Below are positions 52,066 through 59,941 of a stretch of DNA of 64,000 nt, piece by piece. The position numbers were made by a program, and so were the translations under genes. The DNA is from Reyranella sp. Lineage in GTDB: Bacteria > Pseudomonadota > Alphaproteobacteria > Reyranellales > Reyranellaceae. Positions within the stretch are counted from its first letter, which is position 1. The number at the start of each line of letters is the position of its first letter. Under the pieces are notes generated by a model. The model did no database searches, was not told the DNA's origin, and saw only the letters and a list, made by a program, of their open reading frames with translations. Location: the NCBI GenBank assembly GCA_029946105.1, contig JAQSDW010000016.1, positions 1 through 64,000 on the forward strand, written 5' to 3'.

Positions 52066-52082
52066 AGATATGCAGTTTTGCA
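52066..52082. promoter_or_regulatory. Shared 17-bp motif, site 2
   Basis: AGATATGCAGTTTTGCA, differing from site 1 (43567) and site 3 (52539) only at two positions each. It lies in the AT-rich intergenic region and overlaps the 32-codon reading frame. Confidence 0.5.
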
Positions 52083-52254
52083 GGTGACGAAGCCTTGGTT
52101 CGTTTGTTAGGGTATTTGCATTAGAGGCGTTTGGTCAGACATCGAAATTCATATCTGAAAGGCATTTGATCCCGACTTGGCAGTGCTCCGTCGCCGGAGC
52201 CACCCTTGTCCACCCAGTTTCACATAGCCCGCCGGCGGCCCCCAAGCCGCTATC

Positions 52255-52351
52255 GTCGAAGTCCCCTTCCCACACACCCCAAGACTTCGACAATCCCACA
52301 GACTAGGCGGGCTTCTAAGGAAGGCCGGTCGTTCCCCAAGCGGCCGGCCTT
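52255..52351 (+). ncRNA. Candidate small RNA with C-rich loop and terminator
   Basis: A perfect 9-bp stem GTCGAAGTC / GACTTCGAC holds a 19-nt loop rich in C and U (CCCTTCCCACACACCCCAA) that could pair with GGGAAG-like ribosome sites. Thirty nt later a second hairpin, AAGGCCGG / CCGGCCTT, is followed by TTTCGTATTTT. The 5' end and promoter are not clear. I do not recognise a known RNA family. Confidence 0.35.
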
Positions 52352-52538
52352 TCGTATTTTCGAGACGTGTTGTCCGCACAGGAACGCGTCGGCCGCTTGT
52401 GCCCCCCGAACAACGCCTGAAGGGCGTTCTTGCAGGCTGGGGTGAGGCGGATATTTGCGATTCGTCGCAACACCAGACCTACCAAAAATGCCTATCTTGG
52501 AAAAAATATCCAGCAAAAATCGGGCTATCTCATCCATG

Positions 52539-52555
52539 AGATATGCATTTTTGCA
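52539..52555. promoter_or_regulatory. Shared 17-bp motif, site 3 (before TetR gene)
   Basis: AGATATGCATTTTTGCA, 68 bp upstream of the TetR start at 52624. Third copy of the motif also found at 43567 and 52066. Confidence 0.5.
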
Positions 52556-52623
52556 AGTTACATTCGAATAGTGTCCTGTTAGGATTGGGTCATTAACGAG
52601 ATTCCTATTATATTGGTATCAAT

Positions 52624-53268
52624 ATGAAAATTGTCGGATTTCCCATCGACGTTTCACGTTCGCAGGATGGCCGGGTCGTGCGCGGCCTGCGAACCCGGCA
52701 GGCCCTGATCCAGGCGACCGTGGATCTCATCCAGGCGGGCGATGTCGAGCCGACCTCGGCCGCCATCGCGACCATCGCCGGAGTCTCCAGCCGCGCTCTC
52801 TTCCAGCACTTTACCTGCCTCTCGGATCTCTATGCCGCGGCCTTCGACCTGGCCGTCAGCCGGGCGTTCGGTGCCAACGGTCCGGTGGACGCCGAAGCGC
52901 CGCTCTCCAACCGCATCGACCTGCTGGTGTCCGATCGCGCCCAGCTCTTCGAGGAATGGTTGCCGGTTTGGCATTTCGCCGAACGCGTCCGCAGCGTGGC
53001 CCCGGCGGTCGGGCTGGGCGTGGCCCAGTTGCGGAGGCTCCTGCGCGAGCGCCTTGCGGCGTGGTTCGCGACCGAACTCGGCAATCTTCATCCGGCGGCG
53101 CACGATCTCGTGCTCGACTCGCTCGACGTCGCCTTTGGTCTCGATAGCTGGATGAACATGCGCGAGCAGCTGCGACTGTCTCCGGTCCATGCGTCGCGCA
53201 CCTGGCGCTTCACCGCCGAGGCGATCGTCCATCAGGCCCTGACGGTCCCAAGCGTGGCAGCAGCCTGA
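52624..53268 (+). CDS. TetR-family transcriptional regulator
   Basis: This 214-residue protein has an N-terminal HTH (RTRQALIQATVDLIQAGDVEPTSAAIATIAGVSSRALFQHFTCLSDLYAAAF) and a divergent helical ligand domain. The layout resembles the TetR at 12394 (same HTH pattern, similar SWMNMREQLRLS/SWVVLRQRLGLS segment), so they may be paralogues. It starts at ATG 52624 after an AT-rich promoter region carrying motif site 3. Ligand unknown. Confidence 0.87.
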   Translation: MKIVGFPIDVSRSQDGRVVRGLRTRQALIQATVDLIQAGDVEPTSAAIATIAGVSSRALFQHFTCLSDLYAAAFDLAVSRAFGANGPVDAEAPLSNRIDLLVSDRAQLFEEWLPVWHFAERVRSVAPAVGLGVAQLRRLLRERLAAWFATELGNLHPAAHDLVLDSLDVAFGLDSWMNMREQLRLSPVHASRTWRFTAEAIVHQALTVPSVAAA

Positions 53269-53324
53269 CCTCGAGGCTCGCCTGACCCACTCTCCGGCTA
53301 CATCGAGATTCTGAGGATCTAATC

Positions 53325-53507
53325 GTGTTCCAGATTGTCGGCTTTTTTCTGGCGCTTGCCGCGGTCGTCGCGACCCTTGCCGCGGCGCCCGTCTACGGCT
53401 TCTTCCTCGCCGTCGCCACGCTGTGCTGGGTCGTCAAGGCCAAACCAGCACAGGTTACCAGGATCGAATACTATGCCGCCGACGGCGGCATAGTGATTCT
53501 GGCTTAG
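53325..53507 (+). CDS. Small membrane protein, function unknown
   Basis: A 60-residue reading frame from GTG 53325, with GAGG about 8 nt upstream. It has a long hydrophobic segment (IVGFFLALAAVVATLAAAPVYGFFLAVATLCWVV) that could form one or two spans. The C-terminus is short and polar. It is plausible but unproven as a gene, lying in the short gap before the convergent cytochrome gene. Confidence 0.5.
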   Translation: MFQIVGFFLALAAVVATLAAAPVYGFFLAVATLCWVVKAKPAQVTRIEYYAADGGIVILA

Positions 53508-53514
53508 CCCCTGC

Positions 53515-53970
53515 TTAGTTGGCTTTGACGCGGAACTTGTCGTGGCAGGCGCCGCACGCCTTGCCGGTGGCGCCGAACGCCGCGGTCAAGGCCGCCATGT
53601 CGCCCGAGCCCGCCGCCTTGGCGAGATTGTCGTAGGCCGCGTCCGCCCCCTTGCTGGCAGCCATGAAGCCCGGCATGTCGGTCCACACCGCCGGCAGCGC
53701 CTTGGTCTCGCCCTTGTCGGAGCCGGCCGGGAACATCTTCACGAACGCCGCTTCGAGGGTCTTGAGCTTGGCGGCCTGCTCGACGGCGCCGGCCGTCGGT
53801 CCCTTGGCGTCGATGATGCCCTTGATCGCGCGCATCGCCGCAGCGGTCTGCTTGCGGTTCTCCTGACGCTCCTTGATGACGTCGGCCTGTGCGAACGCAA
53901 TCGTCGCGCCGCCGACCAACGTGCCGGCCGCGAGCGCGCCGATCACAGTCAAAACCAGAGTCTTTCTCAT
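53515..53970 (-). CDS. Cytochrome c' (class II cytochrome c)
   Basis: This 151-residue periplasmic protein has a signal peptide (LVLTVIGALAAGTLVGGATIAFAQ) and a four-helix-bundle pattern (IKERQENRKQTAAAMRAIKGII). A single C-terminal heme site CGACH near residue 142 is typical of cytochrome c'. These bind NO or CO or transfer electrons. It diverges from a cytochrome b561 gene across about 180 bp, a natural redox partner. Confidence 0.93.
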   Translation of the reverse strand: MRKTLVLTVIGALAAGTLVGGATIAFAQADVIKERQENRKQTAAAMRAIKGIIDAKGPTAGAVEQAAKLKTLEAAFVKMFPAGSDKGETKALPAVWTDMPGFMAASKGADAAYDNLAKAAGSGDMAALTAAFGATGKACGACHDKFRVKAN

Positions 53971-54152
53971 GAGCCATCCCCTTTGAATTCAATCGGCCGA
54001 CGGGCCCTTTGGACCTCGCCGGCCATGTATTTGTTGCAGAGGTTGGCGTCAAAGCGAACAAGTAGGGTCCCCTGCCGCCATCACGACTGCGTGTAGTGGG
54101 CTCCGGGTGGGCCGGGGATTGAAAGCGTTGTCGCGGGAGTCGATAACAGGAC

Positions 54153-54851
54153 ATGGCCGAAAAGAATGAACGCCGGATCAGGGTCTGGGATCTGCCCGTC
54201 CGACTGTTCCACTGGACGCTCGTCATCCTGATGGTGATCTCGTATTTCACCGGCCGGGCCGGCGGGGAGTGGATGAAGTTCCACTTCTGGTCGGGTTACG
54301 CGATCATAACCCTGGTCCTCTTTCGCATCGCCTGGGGCTTCGTCGGCAGCACCACCGCCCGTTTCACCGATTTCGTGAAGGGGCCGGCGACGGCGATCGG
54401 CCATCTCCGCGACCTTCTGGGAAGCGGCCGGCCCCGCGAGGCGGGCCACAACCCCGTGGGCGGCGCCATGGTTGTGGCGTTGCTGCTCGCCATCCTGCTG
54501 CAGACGGGCGGGGGGCTGTTCGCGGCGGACACCGACATGGGAACGGTGAACGGGCCGCTCGCCCTGCTGGTCGCCGACAAGTGGGTCGAGCGGGCGACGG
54601 CCTTTCACAAGTTCTGGATCAACGTGCTGTTGTGGATGGTGGCGCTCCACGTGCTGGCCGCCATCGTCTATCTCGTCTGGAAGAAGCAGAACCTGATCGG
54701 CGCCATGGTGAGCGGCCGCAAGCCGATCGACGACGTGGTGCCGCCGGGCCAGCCCGCGCCCAAGCTGGTTTTCGTCTCGGGCCGGCTGGCGGTGTCTCTG
54801 CTGCTCGCGGCGGCGGCGATCGTCTACTTCATCGTGCGGGCTGGCGGCTGA
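54153..54851 (+). CDS. Cytochrome b561-family membrane protein
   Basis: This 232-residue protein of the bacterial b561/Ni-Fe-hydrogenase-b type has about four to five membrane spans. Heme-ligand histidines lie in RLFHWTLVILMV, FHFWSGYA and the late FHKFWINVLLWMVALHVLAAIVYLV. It moves electrons between quinol or a dehydrogenase and a periplasmic acceptor, plausibly the cytochrome c' encoded divergently. Start ATG at 54153. Confidence 0.9.
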   Translation: MAEKNERRIRVWDLPVRLFHWTLVILMVISYFTGRAGGEWMKFHFWSGYAIITLVLFRIAWGFVGSTTARFTDFVKGPATAIGHLRDLLGSGRPREAGHNPVGGAMVVALLLAILLQTGGGLFAADTDMGTVNGPLALLVADKWVERATAFHKFWINVLLWMVALHVLAAIVYLVWKKQNLIGAMVSGRKPIDDVVPPGQPAPKLVFVSGRLAVSLLLAAAAIVYFIVRAGG

Positions 54852-54966
54852 GCCGCACCGCAGTGCTGCGGCCCTCGTCTGCGTTTTGGCCTGCTCCCCC
54901 GGCCTTGCTGGCTGGAAGGGCCCCCTCTAGGGTGCCCGTTGCCTTTGTGAATTTGGATTTTGCATC

Positions 54967-55815
<849 letters not shown>

Positions 55816-55843
55816 CGCCCCCGGTGACCAAAGGGAGATCGCG

Positions 55844-57025
55844 ATGTTCGTGAACTTCTTCCTCGAATTGCGTCAGGCCAAGGTGCCAGTCTCCATCAAG
55901 GAGTACCTGGCGCTGATGGAAGGCATGGACAAGGGTGTCTCCGACTACAGCGTCGACGATTTCTATTACCTGTCGCGCGCCATCCTGGTGAAGGACGAGC
56001 GCAACCTCGACAAGTTCGACAAGGTCTTCGGCCATATCTTCAAGGGCCTCGAGGCCGTGCCCGGCGACGGCGTGGCGGCCGAAATTCCCGAGGAATGGCT
56101 GCGCAAGCTCGCCGAGAAGCTTCTCACCGAGGAAGAGAAGGCGCAGATCGAGGCGCTGGGCGGTTGGGAAAAGCTCATGGAGACGCTGAAGAAGCGCCTT
56201 GAGGAGCAGCAGAAGCGCCACCAGGGCGGCAGCAAGTGGATCGGCACGGCGGGCACCTCGCCGTTCGGCGCCCACGGCTTCAATCCCGAGGGCGTGCGCA
56301 TCGGCCAGGACAAGAACCGCGAGGGCCGTGCGGTCAAGGTGTGGGACAAGCGCGAGTACAAGAACCTCGACGACACCGTCGAGATCGGCACGCGCAACAT
56401 CAAGATCGCGCTCCGGCGCCTGCGCAAGTTCGCGCGCGAAGGCGCCGAGGTCGAGCTCGACATGCCCGACACGATCCGCAGCACCGCGCGCAACGCCGGT
56501 TACCTCGACATCAAGATGGTGCCGGAGCGGCGCAACAAGGTGAAGCTGCTGATCCTGTTCGACATCGGCGGCTCGATGGACGCCCACATCCGCGTCTGCG
56601 AGGAGCTGTTCTCGGCGGCGCGCAGCGAGTTCAAGCATCTCGAGTTCTTCTACTTCCACAACTGCCTCTACGAGAAGCTGTGGAAGGACAACCGCCGCCG
56701 TCACGTCGACACCTTCTCGACGGCGCAGCTCCTGCACACCTATCCGGCCGACTACAAGGTGCTGTTCGTCGGCGACGCCTCGATGAGCCCCTACGAGATC
56801 GCCTATCCCGGCGGCTCGGTGGAGCACTGGAACGAGGAATCGGGCCAGACCTGGATCCAGCGCGTGGCCGATACCTATCGCAGCATGGTCTGGCTCAACC
56901 CGGTGCCCGAGCGGCACTGGAGCTACACGCCGTCGATCCAGCTCCTGCAGCAGCTGAGCTCCAACCGCATGTTCCCGCTCACCTTGGGCGGTCTCGACAG
57001 CGCGATGAAGGAACTGAACAAGTAA
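55844..57025 (+). CDS. VWA-domain (CoxE-like) protein
   Basis: This 393-residue protein has a helical N-terminus (MFVNFFLELRQAKVPVSIKEYLALMEGMDKG). A Lys/Glu-rich middle is followed by a von Willebrand A domain with MIDAS motif LILFDIGGSMDAH and the later VLFVGDASMSPYEI. It is the usual partner of the MoxR ATPase encoded just before it, together forming a maturation chaperone. The client enzyme is unknown. Confidence 0.9.
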   Translation: MFVNFFLELRQAKVPVSIKEYLALMEGMDKGVSDYSVDDFYYLSRAILVKDERNLDKFDKVFGHIFKGLEAVPGDGVAAEIPEEWLRKLAEKLLTEEEKAQIEALGGWEKLMETLKKRLEEQQKRHQGGSKWIGTAGTSPFGAHGFNPEGVRIGQDKNREGRAVKVWDKREYKNLDDTVEIGTRNIKIALRRLRKFAREGAEVELDMPDTIRSTARNAGYLDIKMVPERRNKVKLLILFDIGGSMDAHIRVCEELFSAARSEFKHLEFFYFHNCLYEKLWKDNRRRHVDTFSTAQLLHTYPADYKVLFVGDASMSPYEIAYPGGSVEHWNEESGQTWIQRVADTYRSMVWLNPVPERHWSYTPSIQLLQQLSSNRMFPLTLGGLDSAMKELNK

Positions 57026-57032
57026 AAGGCAA

Positions 57033-57102
57033 TGTCATCTCGGGCGGAGTAATCTCCGCCCTGGAGCGAAGCGAAGGATCCTTCGCTTCGCTCAGGATGA
57101 CA
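57033..57102. repeat. Three-armed palindromic repeat element
   Basis: The outer stem TGTCATC / GATGACA encloses two perfect hairpins. One is GGGCGGAG-TAAT-CTCCGCCC. The other is the 30-nt palindrome GAGCGAAGCGAAGGATCCTTCGCTTCGCTC (57064-57093). The whole folds into a cloverleaf-like cruciform between the VWA and ThDP genes. Similar GAGCGAAGCGAAGGATC elements are a common dispersed repeat of alphaproteobacteria. Confidence 0.8.
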
Positions 57103-57123
57103 CCATCCGATTGGGAGAAAACG

Positions 57124-58758
57124 ATGAAGACCGGTCCGGCAATCGCGGAGATCCTCAAGCGCGAGGGCGTGGAATATCTCTTCGCCTATCCCGTCAACCA
57201 CCTGATCGAGCATTGCGCGGCGATCGACATCCGCCCGATCATCGTGCGCCAGGAGCGCATCGGCCTGCACATGGCCGACGCCATGTCGCGGCTGACCAAG
57301 GGCCGCAAGATGGGCGTCTTCTGCATGCAGAGCGGCCCCGGCTCGGAAAACGCCTATGGCGGCGTGGCCCAGGCCTTCGGTGAATCTGTTCCGCTGCTGG
57401 TCATCCCGGCGGGCTATCCGCGGCGCATCGCCCACGTGCCGCCGAACTTCAACTCCACCATCACCATGGCGCATGTCGCCAAGCATGCCGAGCCGATCAC
57501 CTCGGGCACCGACATCGAGAACGTCATGCGCCGGGCCTTCAGCCTGCTGCGCAACGGCCGCGGCGCGCCGGTCATCATCGAGTTCCCGGCCGAGGCCAAT
57601 GGCGAGGACGCGCCCGATCCGCTGACCTACGTGCCGGTCGTCGCCACCAAATACGGCCCCGATCCGGCGGCGGTGAAGGAAGCCGCCAAGGTGCTGGTTG
57701 GCGCCAAGCGGCCGATCATCTATGCCGGCCATGGCGTGCATTGGGCCGAGGCCTACGACGAGTTGAAGGAACTGGCCGAGCTTCTGGCCATTCCGGTCTG
57801 CACGTCGCTGCAGGGCAAGAGCAGCTTCGACGAGACCCATCCGCTGTCGCTGGGCTCGGGTGGCCGCGCCTATCCGAAGCAGGTGCGCCACTTCCTCGAC
57901 CATTGCGACGTGCTGTTCGGCGTCGGCTGCTCGTTCACCGAGACGAACTTCGGCATCTCGATGCCCAAGGGCAAGACGGTGATCCACACGACGCTGGACC
58001 CCAACCATCTCAACAAGGATGTGCGCGCCCAGTACGGCCTGATCGGCGACGCCAAGCTGGCGCTGCGCGCCATGATCGACGAGTGCAGCAAGCTGGTCGG
58101 CGGAAAGAAGCGCGATTCGGCACCTGTCGTGGCCGAGATCAAGCCGATGGCCGACGCGTGGCTCAAGGAGTGGATGCCCAAACTCACCAACAACGAGGCG
58201 CCGCTCAATCCCTACCGCGTGCTGTGGGACCTGCAGAACACGGTCGACAAGGCCAACACCATCATCACCCACGACGCCGGCAGCCCGCGCGACCAGCTCT
58301 CGCCGTTCTGGAAGACGACGGCGCCGCACACCTACATCGGCTGGGGCAAGACGACCCAGCTCGGCTACGGCCTCGGCCTCGCCATGGGCGCCAAGCTCGC
58401 CTGCCCGGACAAGCTCTGCATCAATGTCTGGGGTGATGCCGCGATCGGCTTCACCGGCATGGATTTCGAGACCGCGGTGCGAGAGCGCATTCCGATCATG
58501 TCGATCCTGCTCAACAATTTCTCGATGGCGATCGAGCTTCACATCATGAAGGTCTCGACCGAGAAGTACCGCTCGACCGATATCTCGGGCGACTATGCCG
58601 CCATGGCCCGCGCCTTCGGCGGCTACGGCGAGCGGGTCACCAAGCCCGAGGACATCATTCCCGCCATCAAGCGCGGCATCGAGCAGACCAAGAAGGGCGT
58701 GCCGGTGCTGCTCGAGTTCATCACCTCCAAGGAAGTGACGATCTCGGTGCCGAAGTAG
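57124..58758 (+). CDS. Thiamine-diphosphate-dependent enzyme (acetolactate synthase-like)
   Basis: This 544-residue protein has the three-domain ThDP fold. The PYR domain has the activating Glu in VRQERIGLHMADAMSR. A central domain carries KRPIIYAGHGVHWAEA. The PP domain has the cofactor motif GDAAIGFTGMDFETAVRERIPIMSILLNNF. It differs from true acetolactate synthase and may be a decarboxylase or carboligase such as oxalyl-CoA or phosphonopyruvate types. ATG 57124 follows the palindromic repeat; the 840-residue ORF-track start is rejected. Substrate unknown. Confidence 0.88.
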   Translation: MKTGPAIAEILKREGVEYLFAYPVNHLIEHCAAIDIRPIIVRQERIGLHMADAMSRLTKGRKMGVFCMQSGPGSENAYGGVAQAFGESVPLLVIPAGYPRRIAHVPPNFNSTITMAHVAKHAEPITSGTDIENVMRRAFSLLRNGRGAPVIIEFPAEANGEDAPDPLTYVPVVATKYGPDPAAVKEAAKVLVGAKRPIIYAGHGVHWAEAYDELKELAELLAIPVCTSLQGKSSFDETHPLSLGSGGRAYPKQVRHFLDHCDVLFGVGCSFTETNFGISMPKGKTVIHTTLDPNHLNKDVRAQYGLIGDAKLALRAMIDECSKLVGGKKRDSAPVVAEIKPMADAWLKEWMPKLTNNEAPLNPYRVLWDLQNTVDKANTIITHDAGSPRDQLSPFWKTTAPHTYIGWGKTTQLGYGLGLAMGAKLACPDKLCINVWGDAAIGFTGMDFETAVRERIPIMSILLNNFSMAIELHIMKVSTEKYRSTDISGDYAAMARAFGGYGERVTKPEDIIPAIKRGIEQTKKGVPVLLEFITSKEVTISVPK

Positions 58759-58761
58759 CTC

Positions 58762-58870
58762 CCCGTCGTCTCGACCGACGAGCGAAGCGAGGAGTGGAGA
58801 GACCTTCTTTCAACGAGTAAGGTCTTGCCGTTGAAGCAAGGCCCCTCGGCTACGCTCGGGGCGACGGAGG
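58762..58870. repeat. Dispersed intergenic repeat, copy 2
   Basis: The last 33 nt (58838-58870) are identical to 18465-18497, and the left end CCGTCGTCTCGACCGA matches copy 1 with one change. The middle is longer and unrelated. The final GGAGG of the repeat acts as ribosome site for the redoxin gene starting 4 nt later. Confidence 0.7.
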
Positions 58871-58874
58871 TATT

Positions 58875-59933
58875 GTGGCAACCATTCTTACCCCAACCGA
58901 CCAATTCGACGTCGCCACCCGCGACGGCCTCTGGATGTCCGCATCCGATGCCGAACGCGTCACTGGCTGGACGCTGAAACCCGAAGGCATGTGCCGCGCC
59001 GAGGCATGCGTGCCGATGCCGGCGTCGGCCGTGAAGAGGACCGAGGTCGACGTCGAAGCGTTCTGGACGAAACTCGGAGGTCCCGTCGTGGCGAGCGAAG
59101 CACGCGACGTGTGGGCGTTGGGCGCGTCACCCGATGAACGCAATGCCACCCTCGAAGGATTGCAGGCGCCGGACTTCACCTTGCCGGACATCGACGGCAC
59201 ATCCCGCACGCTGTCCCAGCTGCGCGGCAAAAAGGTCTTCCTTGCGACCTGGGCCAGTTGGTGAGGTTGCCGTTTTGACTTGCCCGTGTGGCAGGCTCTC
59301 TACAACGAACTGAAGGACAGGAACTTCATGGTGGTGGCCGTGGCCGAGGAAAGCCGTGGCGCCGATCATGCGCGGCCGTGGATCGAGCAGGCCAAGTCCA
59401 GCTACTGGCAGCTTGTCGATACCGAGCATCGCCTCGAAGACCTCTACAACCTCGTGAACGTGCCGCAGGCGGTCTGGATCGACGAGGACGGCAGGATCGT
59501 GCGCCCGCCCGAGACGGCGGGATCGACCGATCATTTCCGCCGCATGGATCTCAAGACCAAGACCATGTCGGCCGAGGATCAAGCCGAGCGTCTGGCGGCG
59601 CGCGAGGCCTATCTCGACGCGGTGCGCGCCTGGGTGACCACAGGCAAGCATGCGCTGCCCGCCAGTTCAGCCCGTATGAATCTGCCCAAGGTGACGCCCG
59701 CGATCGCCGAGGCCCGCACGCGCTTCCGCCTCGGCGTGTGGCTGCGCGTCAACGGCCGCGCCGCCGAGGGCGACCTGCAGATGGCAGAGGCGAGCCGGCT
59801 GCATCCCGAGTCATGGAGCCTGTGGCGCCAGGCCGCCGACCTCGATGAAGTCGGCAAGGCATCGGGCCCAGAATTCTGGAAACGCGTGCAAGCGTTGGGG
59901 GACAGGCCGTACTATCCGGCTCCCAAGCTTTAG
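58875..59933 (+). CDS. Redoxin with in-frame TGA at the catalytic cysteine (candidate selenoprotein or pseudogene)
   Basis: One reading frame of 352 codons is broken only by TGA at 59262-59264 (codon 130). The flanks read FLATWASW-(TGA)-GCRFDLPVWQALY, where thioredoxin-fold redoxins have a cysteine after the Trp. The fold continues with FMVVAVAEES and NVPQAVWIDEDGRIVRP, then a helical C-terminal region. Either UGA is read as selenocysteine or the gene has one nonsense mutation. Only a weak hairpin follows the TGA (TTGCC/GGCAG), so SECIS evidence is poor. GTG start at 58875 uses GGAGG from the repeat. The downstream gene follows after 8 nt. Confidence 0.55.
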
Positions 59934-59941
59934 GGAGCCGC

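Larger units (their letters stand above)
51696..52623. other. 0.9-kb intergenic region without a clear gene
   Basis: No convincing protein gene. The region holds an AT-rich core (51945-52060), two copies of a 17-bp motif (52066, 52539), and a candidate small RNA with a terminator (52255-52351). A 32-codon reading frame lies at 52026-52124 (MHELLRIAGNVPNQIC...). Base composition is clearly lower in GC than the neighbours, which may indicate acquired or regulatory DNA. Confidence 0.6.

Noticed and set aside
56236-57123. Upstream 296 codons of the 840-residue plus ORF
   Set aside because: They are out of frame with the VWA gene and pass through the palindromic repeat; the ThDP enzyme starts at 57124.
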